64,000 nt of DNA from the NCBI GenBank assembly GCA_027484025.1, contig JAIXTI010000121.1, forward strand, positions 27,317 through 91,316, in the 5' to 3' direction. Shown here piece after piece: positions 1 to 9,136 of the stretch. The stretch is from a bacterium. Its GTDB lineage: Bacteria; Gemmatimonadota; Gemmatimonadetes; Gemmatimonadales; Gemmatimonadaceae. Position numbers and translations under genes: made by a program. Each line of letters starts with the position of its first letter. The stretch's first letter is position 1. Under the pieces are notes generated by a model. The model was not told the origin of the DNA, did not search any database, and was given only the letters and a program-made list of their open reading frames with translations.

Positions 1-2
1 TC

Positions 3-407
3 AACGACTATGCGCGTCAGGGTCAGCGGGCGTTGATTCTCCCTGCACCACTCGACTACGTGCTCGACACTTTCACGGTCGTGCAACCGGACATCACCGT
101 CGTGCCAACACCAGCAGGACGAGCACCGACACGAAACGAAGCGCCCGAGGCCGCCGTGCTGTTCGTGGAGATTCTCTCGCCGAGCACGGCGCGCTACGAC
201 CGCGTCGTGAAACGCCGGCGCTATCAGCGTGAAGGCATCGAGTATTGGATCGTGGACGTCGAGTCGCGACTCATCGAACGGTGGCTCGGCGGCGATGAGC
301 GCCCGGAAATTCTCGCGGAGCAGCTCGGTTGGCAGCTGTCGGGGCATGAGGCGGCGTTCTCACTCGACGTGGTGGATTACTTCGGACGGGTTCACGGCGA
401 GCGCTGA
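3..407 (+). CDS. Uma2 family endonuclease-like protein, 5' end outside window
   Basis: The reading frame is open from the first bases of the window (residues NDYARQGQRA...), so the true start lies upstream and only the C-terminal ~134 residues are visible. The core matches the Uma2/DUF820 family, a PD-(D/E)xK nuclease fold: QPDITVV (the Asp of the active site), then VLFVEILSPST with the catalytic Glu, then a basic stretch RYDRVVKRRRYQREGIEYWIVD, split here as RYDRVVKRR and GIEYWIVD. These proteins are common and often multicopy in Cyanobacteria and several other phyla, and their biological role is unsettled. The 3' end overlaps the convergent HxlR-type gene by 48 bp. The family call is fairly secure; the substrate is unknown. 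Confidence 0.75.
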   Translation, partial: NDYARQGQRALILPAPLDYVLDTFTVVQPDITVVPTPAGRAPTRNEAPEAAVLFVEILSPSTARYDRVVKRRRYQREGIEYWIVDVESRLIERWLGGDERPEILAEQLGWQLSGHEAAFSLDVVDYFGRVHGER

Positions 408-731
408 GGAACGGTATGCCGACCCCCAGCTGCGCAACGCCTCGATAGCTGGCAACGCGGTGCGCCCAAGCTCGGTAATGGCGTAGTCCACGTGCGGCGG
501 CACCACGGGATGCACGGTGCGTGTGAGCAACCCCGCATGCTCCAATTCGCGCAGCTGTTGTGTGAGCATCTTGTGCGACACGCGCGTGAGATCGCGGTGC
601 AATTCGTTGTAGCGCCATGTGCGCTGATTGAGACGCCACAACACCGGCATCTTCCACTTCCCCCCGATCAGGTGCAGCGCGAGCTCGACCGGACTCTGAA
701 ACAGCTGACCATCGTGCATGAACTCCGGCAT
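360..731 (-). CDS. HxlR-family winged-helix transcriptional regulator
   Basis: The product is 123 residues, the normal length for HxlR/MarR-like one-domain repressors. The diagnostic core is ALHLIGGKWKMPVLWRL followed by YNELHRDLTRVSHKMLTQQL and a wing with VDYAITELG. I chose the ATG at 731 because GGAGAG lies about five bases upstream; a TTG at 743 is also in frame. The gene is divergent from the oxidoreductase at 828, and HxlR proteins usually control the divergent neighbour, often in response to electrophile or redox stress. No cysteine is present in the visible protein, so a thiol sensor of the YodB/HypR type is unlikely. Confidence 0.88.
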   Translation of the reverse strand: MPEFMHDGQLFQSPVELALHLIGGKWKMPVLWRLNQRTWRYNELHRDLTRVSHKMLTQQLRELEHAGLLTRTVHPVVPPHVDYAITELGRTALPAIEALRSWGSAYRSSALAVNPSEVIHHVE

Positions 732-740
732 GGCACTCTC

Positions 741-777
741 CAAACAGTAAGTATCATCCCAAAAGGTGCATACTGGT
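741..777. promoter_or_regulatory. Candidate operator between divergent HxlR gene and oxidoreductase
   Basis: The short divergent gap contains CAGTAAGTAT and ATACTGG, which form an imperfect inverted repeat. HxlR-type regulators bind such AT-rich dyads next to their own gene. The assignment rests on position and symmetry only. Confidence 0.3.
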
Positions 778-827
778 TGACTCGCGCGTAATCCCGTAGC
801 CTCATGCCGACTTCATTCGGAGACGCC

Positions 828-1481
828 ATGAGTGCCGACGACAACCTGCCCAACGCCGACCGCCGCATGACCCTGCACACCATCGCCATTCTCGGTGCCG
901 GCCGCGTGGGCTCCACGCTAGGCGCCCGCTTTGCCGACGCCGGACATACGGTGCACTACGGGGTGCGTGACCCCGCGAGCGACAAGCACGCAAACGCTGC
1001 GCAACCGCTGCAGTCGCTGTCCGACGCCGCAGCCAACGCCGACATCCTCGTCCTCACCTCCGCGTGGGCAGGCGCCGAGTCGACGTTACAGGCCGCCGGT
1101 GATCTGAGCGGCAAAATCCTCATCGATGCCACCAACCCCATTGGCCCGGGGATGGTGCTCACCCACGGCACTACCGATTCCGGCGCCGAACAGGTGGCGC
1201 GATGGGCGCCCGGCGCGCGCGTCGTGAAGGCATTCAATAGCATCGGCATGGAAGTGATGGCCAATCCCGTCTTCGCCAACGGGCACTCCGTGCTCTGGCT
1301 CTGCGGCGACGACGATGACGCGTGCAACACGACCATCTCGCTGGCACGCGCCATCGGCTTCGATCCGGTGCGGCTTGGCCCTCTGTCACGCGCCCGTTTT
1401 CTCGAACCTGCAGCGCTCGTGTGGATTACCGCGAGCGCCGGGCTCGGCCGCGAGTTCAGCTGGGGTGTACTGCGGCGATGA
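828..1481 (+). CDS. NAD(P)-binding oxidoreductase, F420H2:NADP reductase-like
   Basis: The 217-residue protein starts after a leader with a Rossmann dinucleotide motif, AILGAGRVGSTLGARF, the form found in the NADPH-dependent F420 reductase (FNO/NPD) family. VVKAFNSIGMEVMANP is the second family signature (typically VKAFNT). The ATG at 828 has CGGAGA four to five bases upstream; ATGs at 804 and 867 are alternatives. The family also contains many reductases that do not use F420, and nothing here proves F420 use. It is divergent from the HxlR regulator at 360-731, which probably controls it. Confidence 0.75.
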   Translation: MSADDNLPNADRRMTLHTIAILGAGRVGSTLGARFADAGHTVHYGVRDPASDKHANAAQPLQSLSDAAANADILVLTSAWAGAESTLQAAGDLSGKILIDATNPIGPGMVLTHGTTDSGAEQVARWAPGARVVKAFNSIGMEVMANPVFANGHSVLWLCGDDDDACNTTISLARAIGFDPVRLGPLSRARFLEPAALVWITASAGLGREFSWGVLRR

Positions 1482-1509
1482 TCCGGCGAGGGGCTGAGAC
1501 AAACAACTG

Positions 1510-1586
1510 AACACGGATCAAACGGATGGAGCGGAGGAACGCGGATCAGATCCGTGTCCCTCCGCTCCATCCGTTCAATCCGTGTT
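1510..1586. repeat. Long inverted repeat between convergent genes
   Basis: Arms AACACGGAT-CA-AACGGATGGAGCGGAGG and the mirror ending ATCCGTT-CA-ATCCGTGTT flank a smaller dyad (CGGATC/GATCCG). Both arms carry the same CA interruption. It sits between two convergent genes and could act as a bidirectional terminator, although no T-run follows on either strand. Confidence 0.75.
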
Positions 1587-1615
1587 GCGCTGTGGGTCTG
1601 ACCTGCCCGAACGAC

Positions 1616-4600
1616 TTATTGGTTCTCGCTCGAGATCTTGAGCTTCGCCGCTTTCAGCATGTTGAGCGCTTCCTCGATCGCCGTCTTGAGCTCGCGGTCG
1701 ATCTTCTTCACTTCGTCCATCGGCGTGTTCTTCACCCACACATCGGGCGGAACGCCGAGGTTCTCGAGATTGACGCCGTAGTTGTTGGGCTTGGTGGGGT
1801 CGTACGTCACCACCAGTGACCCCGGCGTACGAATGGTGCCGCCGTTGATGAGCGTGTACGAACCCGTCGCGATCACCGCCGCCGCCGTGGGGTTGCCCAC
1901 GATACGCCCCAATCCCAGCTGACGGAACGCCATGGGCGTGACCTCGCTGTCGGAGCCGGAGCGCGCGTTGATCATCATGACCTTGGGCCCCGCAATCGCC
2001 TGACGCGGACGACGCCCCCACACACGTGATCCCGTGCGCTGATTCCAGAACTGATACGGCTGCCGCTCGAGAATGTCGATCAGCTCCTGGTCGATATTGC
2101 CGCCGCCGTTGTAGCGGATGTCGACGATGATCCCCTTCTTGTTGGAGAACTGGTCGATCTCGTTGCGGAAGCGCGCCAACGACGGCTGATCCATGGAACG
2201 AATGTGCACATACGCGATGTCGCCGTTCGTTTCCTTCTCCACCTGCGCGCGGTTGTTCGCCACCCACTCTTCGTACTTGATGTTCGTGAGTGAGGTCACC
2301 GTGGCAATACGCATGGTGCGCGCACCCTCACCACCAGCGCTCTTCGCGACACGCACGGGGATGTACTCGTTCATCGCGGTGGCCAGCAGACGCTCGTAGT
2401 TGTCCCCCGACTTGAGCTCCTGCCCGTTGATGGCGAGCACGTAGTCACCCTCGCGCACATCCAGCCACTCCTTGTCGGCCGGGCCACCCTTGTACACGTG
2501 CCCCACCCTATAGCGTCCCGCGTCGCTCGGTTCGAGTTCGAAACCGAGATAGCGCGTGGTGTACACACTCGGCATGCTGCGTGACGGCGGTCCGTTTACG
2601 CCGGTGTGCGACGCGTTGAGTTCACCGATCATCTCGTTGGCGAGGTCGTACACGTCTTCGTTGGTCGCCACGTGCTTCAGCAACGGCTTGTAGCGTGACT
2701 TGATGGCGTCCCAGTCGCGGCCGTGCATCTTCTCGTCGTAGAAGCGGTACTTCATCACGCGCCACGCTTCTTCGAACAGCTGCTCGCGCTCGGCGCGCGC
2801 ATCCACCATGACGGGGAACGAAAAGTTCACCGGCTCCGCACGCTGCGGCGTAGCGAGCACGAGTTTGCTGATCTCGAAGCCCGGCGCGGCGGATTCACCG
2901 CCTTCACCGCCACGTGCGGCACGACGGAAGAAGACCGCCCGACGATCGGCGGTGGGCGTGAGCTGCGGATACAACCCGCCCGCGATACGCCGACGATTGG
3001 TACCGTCGAGGTTCATCGCGAAGAGCCCCACGTTGGGGCTTTCCGGATCGACCGCCGCCGCCTGTGCGTTGCCGCCACCGAAGCCACCACCACCGCCCAC
3101 CGTGAAGTACACCGTGCGTCCATCGCGCGACAGGAAGAACTGCCCCACCGCCGTCGTGCCGCGCGTGAGCTGACGTGCGCGGTCGGCCATGCCGGGTTCA
3201 TCGATGCTGACGGCCAACGGCGCAGCAGGAGTGGCGGCGGTGGAGTCGGCACGCCCACCGGGCGCGCGACGCATCCGTTCGCGAACCAGCGGATCGTTGG
3301 GGTCTTCGGTGAGCTTGGCCAGCGACACCACGAACAGCTGCGACACACCGTTGTCGCGGTTCGAGGTGAACATGACATGCTTGCCATCCGGCGTCATCAC
3401 GCCGTTGCCGTCGTTGAACGGATTGCGGGTCACGTTCACTTCGCGCTTGTTACGCACGTCGAAAACGAACACTTCCGCGTTCTGATCATCGTCGCGACGC
3501 GAGTACGTGAGCCAGTTGCCGTCGGCGCTGTACTGCCCCACGGTAAATCCGCCCGCGGCATTGTAGGCCAGTTCGCGCGGCGCACCACCCGCCACATCCA
3601 CTTCCCACAAGCGGTTGTTGCCCGTGTACGCCAGCTTCTGTCCACCCGGCGCCCACGTGAGGTCGGCCTTCACCGACGGCTGCGTGGTGAGCTTGCGACG
3701 CTGCGCACCGGCCATGTCGTACACCCACACTTCCTCGTCGCCGCTTTCGTCGCTCACGTACGCCAGGCGACGCCCGTCGGGCGAATACACCTGGTACCGC
3801 TCACGCCACGGTGACGACGTGACGGCGGTGCGTTCCCCCACACCCGCCTCCGTGGGCACCACCACGATCTCGCCATGAAAGTCGACGGCCACATAATCAC
3901 CCGACGGCGACGGTGCAAAGCCGTCGGCGCGGTTGCTGTTGGAGACCGTGGAGATGTCGTTCTCCTTCGCATCAGCGGCAACGCTGATCGCCAGCTTGCG
4001 CGGCTGTCCGCCCGGCACATCGATCGTCCACAAATCGAATTCGTTTTCGTACACGATGCGACGGCCATCGGGAGAGATGGCGGGGAACTGCACGCCATCG
4101 TCCTTGTGCTTCGTCACCTGCTGCGGCGCGCCACCGGTGGGCGCAATGCGCCACAGGTTGAAGATGCCGTCGCGCTCCGAGGCAAAGTAGATCATGCCAT
4201 CGGCGCCCCACATGGGGTGCACATCGTGGGTGAACGTCTTGAACTGCTTCAGCTCCGTATCGGTGAGCTCCGTGATCTGCCCCGTCTTGAGATCCTGCAC
4301 CGCGATATCAGCGTTGCTGTTGCCGCGATATCCCTTGCGCCAATAGCTCGGCACCGTGCGGTTGAACGCCACCATCGTCGCGTCCTGCTTCATCATGCCG
4401 CTGCGACCGAAATCCATGGACATGGCGCGCGGCGCAGAGCCGTCGATGGGCAACCGGTACAGCGGCGAGCCGAAGGGGTGTTCGCCGCGATTGCTCGTGA
4501 ACACGATCTCGCGTCCATCGGGCGTGAAATACAACGCCTGATCGTCACCGCTGAACCACGTGAGCTGCTTTGGCTCACCGCCGCTCACCGGGACCATGTA

Positions 4601-4918
4601 GATGTCGTTGTTCCCCATGCGATTGCTCGTGAACGCAATCCACTTCCCGTCGGGCGAAAAGCGCGGCATGAAATCACGCGCCACATGCGCGGTGAGCCGG
4701 CGTGGGTTGCCGCCGTCCTTGTCGGCCACCCAGATGTCGTCCTGCCAGGTAAAGGCTATCGTGCCGTCGTTGGCCACGTGCGCATAGCGCGCGAACTTGA
4801 TGGGCTCACGAGGCGCCGACTGCGCCACCGCCGGTGATGCCGTGGCGCCAAGCGCCGCGGCCAGAGTCGATGCCAGAAGGGCCGCACTCAGGCGGCCCCA
4901 CACGGTTGCTGCAGACAT
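1616..4918 (-). CDS. Secreted tricorn-like S41 family protease
   Basis: The 1100-residue protein opens with a cleavable signal peptide (residues 1-33, ending SPAVAQSA). Residues ~40-690 are TolB/WD40-like beta-propeller repeats, recognised by recurring phrases such as FSPDGKWIAFTSNR and YFTPDGREIVFTSNR. Residues ~735-800 are the tricorn C1 helical region, followed by a PDZ domain (RYLGFELEPSDAG...; GDYVLAINGQELKSGDNY) and a C-terminal S41 catalytic core (VDIRYNGGGN; NARSGSDSEVTP near 983-994, whose Ser is the expected nucleophile). This order matches tricorn protease and bacterial homologues that degrade peptides in the periplasm or outside the cell. Length is typical. It stands alone, convergent with the oxidoreductase and just downstream of the lipoprotein gene at 4960. 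Confidence 0.93.
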   Translation of the reverse strand: MSAATVWGRLSAALLASTLAAALGATASPAVAQSAPREPIKFARYAHVANDGTIAFTWQDDIWVADKDGGNPRRLTAHVARDFMPRFSPDGKWIAFTSNRMGNNDIYMVPVSGGEPKQLTWFSGDDQALYFTPDGREIVFTSNRGEHPFGSPLYRLPIDGSAPRAMSMDFGRSGMMKQDATMVAFNRTVPSYWRKGYRGNSNADIAVQDLKTGQITELTDTELKQFKTFTHDVHPMWGADGMIYFASERDGIFNLWRIAPTGGAPQQVTKHKDDGVQFPAISPDGRRIVYENEFDLWTIDVPGGQPRKLAISVAADAKENDISTVSNSNRADGFAPSPSGDYVAVDFHGEIVVVPTEAGVGERTAVTSSPWRERYQVYSPDGRRLAYVSDESGDEEVWVYDMAGAQRRKLTTQPSVKADLTWAPGGQKLAYTGNNRLWEVDVAGGAPRELAYNAAGGFTVGQYSADGNWLTYSRRDDDQNAEVFVFDVRNKREVNVTRNPFNDGNGVMTPDGKHVMFTSNRDNGVSQLFVVSLAKLTEDPNDPLVRERMRRAPGGRADSTAATPAAPLAVSIDEPGMADRARQLTRGTTAVGQFFLSRDGRTVYFTVGGGGGFGGGNAQAAAVDPESPNVGLFAMNLDGTNRRRIAGGLYPQLTPTADRRAVFFRRAARGGEGGESAAPGFEISKLVLATPQRAEPVNFSFPVMVDARAEREQLFEEAWRVMKYRFYDEKMHGRDWDAIKSRYKPLLKHVATNEDVYDLANEMIGELNASHTGVNGPPSRSMPSVYTTRYLGFELEPSDAGRYRVGHVYKGGPADKEWLDVREGDYVLAINGQELKSGDNYERLLATAMNEYIPVRVAKSAGGEGARTMRIATVTSLTNIKYEEWVANNRAQVEKETNGDIAYVHIRSMDQPSLARFRNEIDQFSNKKGIIVDIRYNGGGNIDQELIDILERQPYQFWNQRTGSRVWGRRPRQAIAGPKVMMINARSGSDSEVTPMAFRQLGLGRIVGNPTAAAVIATGSYTLINGGTIRTPGSLVVTYDPTKPNNYGVNLENLGVPPDVWVKNTPMDEVKKIDRELKTAIEEALNMLKAAKLKISSENQ

Positions 4919-4959
4919 AACGCGGCTCCGAAAAAGAGGACCGCGGTATTGTGCGCCCG

Positions 4960-5925
4960 TTAATTACATCCGGCCAGAGCACTTTCCCACAACACGCGCC
5001 AGCCACCCGCCGATTGGGACAGAACGGCCGCACCAAGCGCGATGCCGTCGTCGCGGCCAAAGAGCAGCCGAACGTCGCGCGCGCCGGCAGCGCGGAACGC
5101 CAGCAGCGGCTCCGCCACCACGAGCTCCTCTTCGTGCCCCGACGCGCGCTCGTGCCACCCCACCTTCCACTCCTTGCTGTCGCTGCCCGGCGCGTCGACG
5201 ACGATCACGAGACGCTCCTCCTTGGGATCGTCCTCCTGATTCACCCGGCGGGCCAGCGTGGCCACCACAAAGCCGCCGGTCCCCTCGTTGTCAGTGTTGC
5301 GCCCACGCCAGGCGCGGAGCACCACGAAGGGAAGCGCGCGGAAGGTCGCGCTCGTATCATCCGGCAACCGCGACGCGAGCCGTGTCAGATCGGCCGCCAG
5401 TCGCCCCGAATCGCGCGGCGCGAGCCCCTCGATGGAGTCGAGCGGAATGGCCGTCACCCGCCCGGCCGCAAAGGCCGCCGTCCACGGCAGCAGTGTCACG
5501 CCGGCATCGACGCCCAAGCGGGCCACCGGCCACGCGCTGCACCCGGGTTCCGAAGGCGCGCCAGCCTCAACCGAAATGCGAGCTACCCCCACCTTGCCGC
5601 CGCGGGCAAAAAGATCGAGCCGGCCGTCGCCCAGCAGCGCCCCCACGCCCGTCGTATCGCTCATCGTCGTGTCGGTGGCCTCTGGCAGCAACAACGAACC
5701 CGCCACCAACCCGCCGTCCACCGTGGGAAGCACCACGAAGGGGCCAGCGGCAATGTCCCACCCGCTGCTGCTCACCGTCGTCGCAATACTGTCTGCCCCC
5801 GAACGGTTCGCATTGCCACCTGCAGAATCACCAGGCTCGGGCGACTTGTTGCGGTCGCACGCCAGAACCAACAGCACCGGAGCCCATCGCGCGGCCCGGG
5901 AAATACGTCGCCAGAGTGTCTGCAT
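4960..5925 (-). CDS. Lipoprotein of unknown function
   Basis: The 321-residue product begins with a lipoprotein signal: positively charged start, hydrophobic stretch, lipobox LVLAC with Cys at 23, then an acidic/Gly/Ser linker. The frame stays open upstream to 6159, but that extension runs through the divergent MFS gene and lacks a signal, so I place the start at 5925. The mature part has no motif I recognise; it contains segments such as DGRLDLFARGGKVGVARI that suggest a beta-rich domain. It precedes the tricorn-like protease on the same strand with a 41-bp gap, so co-transcription is possible. Confidence 0.7.
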   Translation of the reverse strand: MQTLWRRISRAARWAPVLLVLACDRNKSPEPGDSAGGNANRSGADSIATTVSSSGWDIAAGPFVVLPTVDGGLVAGSLLLPEATDTTMSDTTGVGALLGDGRLDLFARGGKVGVARISVEAGAPSEPGCSAWPVARLGVDAGVTLLPWTAAFAAGRVTAIPLDSIEGLAPRDSGRLAADLTRLASRLPDDTSATFRALPFVVLRAWRGRNTDNEGTGGFVVATLARRVNQEDDPKEERLVIVVDAPGSDSKEWKVGWHERASGHEEELVVAEPLLAFRAAGARDVRLLFGRDDGIALGAAVLSQSAGGWRVLWESALAGCN

Positions 5926-6016
5926 GCCAAGAAGTATGTCACGAGACGTACTGGACAGCGACCACGCCGCCCCAGAGGATTGTCTGACGTTGCGACCTCC
6001 TCCTTCTCCATCGTTC

Positions 6017-7387
6017 ATGTCTGACGCCACCGCGGTCACCGCGCCCAAAGGATTTCTCAACGCACTCGGACTGCATCGCCCCGAGCTGCGCGCATGGGCC
6101 ATGTACGACTGGGCCGTGTCGGCCATGCAGACCGTCATCATGACGGCCGTCTTCCCCATCTACTTCATCTCGGTCGCGGGCGCCAACGGTACGCCCGAGG
6201 CCGCCACACAATCGCTCGCCAACGCCAACACGGTGGCCGCGGTCGTCATCGCCATCCTCGGCCCCATCCTTGGCGCCATCGCCGACTATCAGGCCGCGAA
6301 AAAGAAGTTCCTCGCGGTCTTCATGATGATCGGCGTCTTCGCCACGATGGCCATGTACTTCATTCAGCATGGCGACCTGTTTCTCGCCGCCACGCTGTTC
6401 GTGCTCTCCATGGCCGGTGCCACCGGCAGCATGACGTTCTACGAATCGCTGCTGCCGCACATCGCGAGCGACAAGGAAGTCGATCGCGTATCCACCGCGG
6501 CCTATGCCTTCGGCTACATCGGCGGTGGCCTGCTGCTGGCGCTCAACCTCGCGTGGATCAGCAACCCCGCCCTCATCGGCCTCCCCGTCGGAGACGACCT
6601 CCCACGCGAACAAGCGACGCTGCCAGCGCGACTCGCGTTCGTGAGTGTGGGTGTCTGGTGGCTCCTCTTCAGCATTCCACTCTTCCGTGGTGTACGCGAG
6701 CCGGCACGCACCATCGAAGCGGACGAAACACCGCGTGGCAATCCGTTCGTCGCCGCCTTCAGCCGACTCGGCGAAACGCTCCGCGAGCTGCGGCAGTACA
6801 AGCAGGCCTTTCTCGTGATGCTGGCGTTCACGATCTATAACGATGGGATCGGTACCATCATCAAGATGGCGACGGCGTTCGGCACGGAAATCGGCATCGC
6901 GCGCGCCGACCTCATCACCGCCATTCTCATCGTGCAGTTCGTCGGCATCCCGTTCGCCTTCGCGTTCGGGGCGCTCGCCGGCAAACTCGGCACCAAGTTG
7001 TCCATTCTGCTCGGACTCGCCGTCTACACCGGGATCTGCATCTTCGCGTACGGGATCAACAGCTCGCGCGAGTTCTACATTCTTGCCATACTCGTGGGCA
7101 TGGTGCAGGGTGGCACACAAGCACTCAGCCGCTCGCTCTTCGCGAGCATGGTGCCCAAGCACAAGAGCGGCGAATTCTTCGGCTTCTACAGCGTGTTCGA
7201 GAAGTTCGGCGGCATCCTCGGGCCGCTCGTGTTCAGTATCGCCATTGGAGAAACGGGGAGCAGCCGCGGCGCCATTCTGTGGGTCATTGGCTTCTTCGTC
7301 GTCGGCGGCGCGCTGCTGACGCGTGTGAATATTCCCGAAGGCGAACGCATGGCCCGCGAGGCCGATGCCCGTACGCACACCGCGTGA
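6017..7387 (+). CDS. MFS transporter, UMF1/Atg22-like family
   Basis: The 456-residue protein has about twelve hydrophobic segments and the family opening ELRAWAMYDWAVSAMQ, which corresponds to the AWALYDWANSAF signature of UMF1 transporters related to yeast vacuolar Atg22. A conserved loop follows the first helices (ILGPILGAIADYQAAKKKF). Members are thought to export amino acids or other small molecules; the substrate here is unknown. The reading frame extends to 5258, but that part is antisense to the neighbouring lipoprotein gene. The ATG at 6017 is chosen because homology starts there. Its stop overlaps the start of the acyltransferase gene (TGATG), which indicates translational coupling. 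Confidence 0.9.
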   Translation: MSDATAVTAPKGFLNALGLHRPELRAWAMYDWAVSAMQTVIMTAVFPIYFISVAGANGTPEAATQSLANANTVAAVVIAILGPILGAIADYQAAKKKFLAVFMMIGVFATMAMYFIQHGDLFLAATLFVLSMAGATGSMTFYESLLPHIASDKEVDRVSTAAYAFGYIGGGLLLALNLAWISNPALIGLPVGDDLPREQATLPARLAFVSVGVWWLLFSIPLFRGVREPARTIEADETPRGNPFVAAFSRLGETLRELRQYKQAFLVMLAFTIYNDGIGTIIKMATAFGTEIGIARADLITAILIVQFVGIPFAFAFGALAGKLGTKLSILLGLAVYTGICIFAYGINSSREFYILAILVGMVQGGTQALSRSLFASMVPKHKSGEFFGFYSVFEKFGGILGPLVFSIAIGETGSSRGAILWVIGFFVVGGALLTRVNIPEGERMAREADARTHTA

Positions 7388-8745
7388 TGTATGCGCTGCT
7401 GTTGCCTGTCGTGCGCACCGCGCTCGGCTGGTACTACCGTAGCATCACTACCACCGGGCTCGAACGCATTCCGCAGGGCGGCCCGGTCTTTCTGGCGGTC
7501 AATCATCCCAATGCGCTGGTCGACGCACTGGTAATCGGTGCGATCGCGCCGCGGCGTGTCGGGTTCACCGCCAAAGCCACGATTTTTGCCAACCCGCTGG
7601 CTGCGCGATTTTTCACCGCCATGGGCGTCGTTCCGCTCCGGCGTGCGGCCGACGAGGCCAAGCAGGGGAGCGACGCGGCGCACGACCCCACACGCAATGC
7701 GGCGTCGTTCGATGCGGTGGCCGAGGCGCTCGCGAGACAGTCGGCGATCGTGATCTTTCCCGAAGGGAAGAGTCACGACGATCCGCACATGGCACCGCTG
7801 CGCACTGGCCTTGCCCGCATGACGATGCACGCGGCGCAGCAGTACGGCGTGCGCAACATTCGCATTGTGCCCATCGGGTTGCTCTTCGAACAGAAAGAGC
7901 AGCCGCGATCACGGGTGCTGGTGCAAGTGGGAGAACCCATTCAGGTCGATGCGCTGCTCGCCGATCAGGTGCAGGTGGCGACGCTCACCAGTATCGTGAC
8001 CGAGCGGTTGCGTGCCGTCACGCTCAACTTCGCCTCGGCGGACGACGCCGAACGTCTGCATACGGTGGGGAGCACCCTCGCGGCGCTACTGGAGCCCTCG
8101 GGTGCGCTTGGCGACGACCACACGTCATTAGGGAGCACGTTGGCGATCGTGCGGCGACTCGATCGCGGGTTGCAGCAGGTCCGCGAGCGACACGACCCGA
8201 TACTCGAGCAGCGCGCGATCGACTTCGAAGCGCGCGTACGCGCGTTCAGAACAGAGCTCGAAACCCGAGCACTCGACGTTCACGACGTCTCGATCAGCGC
8301 GAACTTCACGCCCGGCGTGCGCTTCGCAATTCGCGAGCTGTTGCTTGCCGCCGTCCTCGCGCCGGTGGGGGCATGGGGGCGCCTCACGCATACCGTGCCC
8401 ATTCAACTCGCGCGTCGCCTTGCGCTACACAACGTCACCGCGCGCGACGAGCCGGCGATGAAAACGCTGGTCGCCGGGTTGGTGCTCGTGCTCGCCACGT
8501 ACGCCATTCAAGGCGCCACGGTGTGGTGGCTGGCAGGTCCGTGGTGGGCACTGCTGTTTCTGCTCACCCTCGTCCCGTCGGCGGGAAGTGATCTGCGCTA
8601 CGGCGATCGCATGCGTCGGGCGCGGGCCCGAATGCGCGCGTACTTCACGTTCCGACGCGACCCGTCACTGCAGCGCGCGCTGCTCGCCGACGCTGATCTC
8701 ATCCGTCGGGATGCGGGCGCACTCGAACGGGCGCTACTCGGATAA
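7387..8745 (+). CDS. 1-acyl-sn-glycerol-3-phosphate acyltransferase-like membrane enzyme
   Basis: This 452-residue protein belongs to the LPLAT superfamily. The acceptor/catalytic motif appears as NHPNALVDAL (the NHPN variant of the HxxxxD box), and the phosphate-binding block as FPEGKSHDDPHM. The C-terminal third (from ~345) adds two or three hydrophobic segments (TLVAGLVLVLATYAI; WWALLFLLTLVPSAG) that anchor it to the inner membrane. Such enzymes add a second acyl group to lysophosphatidic acid, but long versions with C-terminal membrane parts may act on other acceptors. Its start overlaps the MFS gene stop, so the two are probably one transcript, perhaps linking a transport step to lipid synthesis. 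Confidence 0.85.
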   Translation: MYALLLPVVRTALGWYYRSITTTGLERIPQGGPVFLAVNHPNALVDALVIGAIAPRRVGFTAKATIFANPLAARFFTAMGVVPLRRAADEAKQGSDAAHDPTRNAASFDAVAEALARQSAIVIFPEGKSHDDPHMAPLRTGLARMTMHAAQQYGVRNIRIVPIGLLFEQKEQPRSRVLVQVGEPIQVDALLADQVQVATLTSIVTERLRAVTLNFASADDAERLHTVGSTLAALLEPSGALGDDHTSLGSTLAIVRRLDRGLQQVRERHDPILEQRAIDFEARVRAFRTELETRALDVHDVSISANFTPGVRFAIRELLLAAVLAPVGAWGRLTHTVPIQLARRLALHNVTARDEPAMKTLVAGLVLVLATYAIQGATVWWLAGPWWALLFLLTLVPSAGSDLRYGDRMRRARARMRAYFTFRRDPSLQRALLADADLIRRDAGALERALLG

Positions 8746-9081
8746 CGACCCGTTCGGACCGTCGCCCTCGGGCGCGTGAAGAAGCCGAGGATCGTGCGGC
8801 GGATACACCGGTCCCCCGAGGTCCCAGTGCCAGGCCTCGCGTCGCTGTCCCGTGCGCGGGTCTTTGAGCGGCTTGTACTGCAGGCGCGATTCGCGAAGTC
8901 CCACGGCGTTGCCGAAGTCGACGAGCCGAGCCCGGTCGGTGCTCACCAGGTGTACGAGAGGCTCTCCTTTCCAAACGTGCCGGTGCAGCCAGAGGCCGCC
9001 ATCCATCGCGTGCGTCATTCCGACTTTGCGGGAGACGAACTCGCGACACCCCTGCACAAACGTCAGCTCCCGCAGACGCAT
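8734..9081 (-). CDS. Small conserved-looking protein of unknown function
   Basis: I do not recognise the family. From the ATG at 9081 it encodes 115 residues (MRLRELTFVQGC...), with a charged centre (LVHLVSTDRARLVDFG) and a Trp/Pro-rich end (REAWHWDLGGPVYPPH). The frame continues upstream to 9207, overlapping the pilin gene; a TTG at 9132 just after the pilin stop is another possible start. It follows the pilin gene on the same strand and its 3' end overlaps the convergent acyltransferase by 12 bp. Codon use looks like that of its neighbours, which supports a real gene. Confidence 0.5.
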   Translation of the reverse strand: MRLRELTFVQGCREFVSRKVGMTHAMDGGLWLHRHVWKGEPLVHLVSTDRARLVDFGNAVGLRESRLQYKPLKDPRTGQRREAWHWDLGGPVYPPHDPRLLHAPEGDGPNGSLSE

Positions 9082-9136
9082 ACTGCGCCGGCGGGAGTCA
9101 GGGTCGTTCGCGATGGGAGGAAGCTCGCTCAAGACG

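Noticed and set aside
5258..6016. N-terminal extension of the MFS transporter frame
   Set aside because: It runs antisense through the lipoprotein gene, has no membrane segments, and the family homology begins at 6017.
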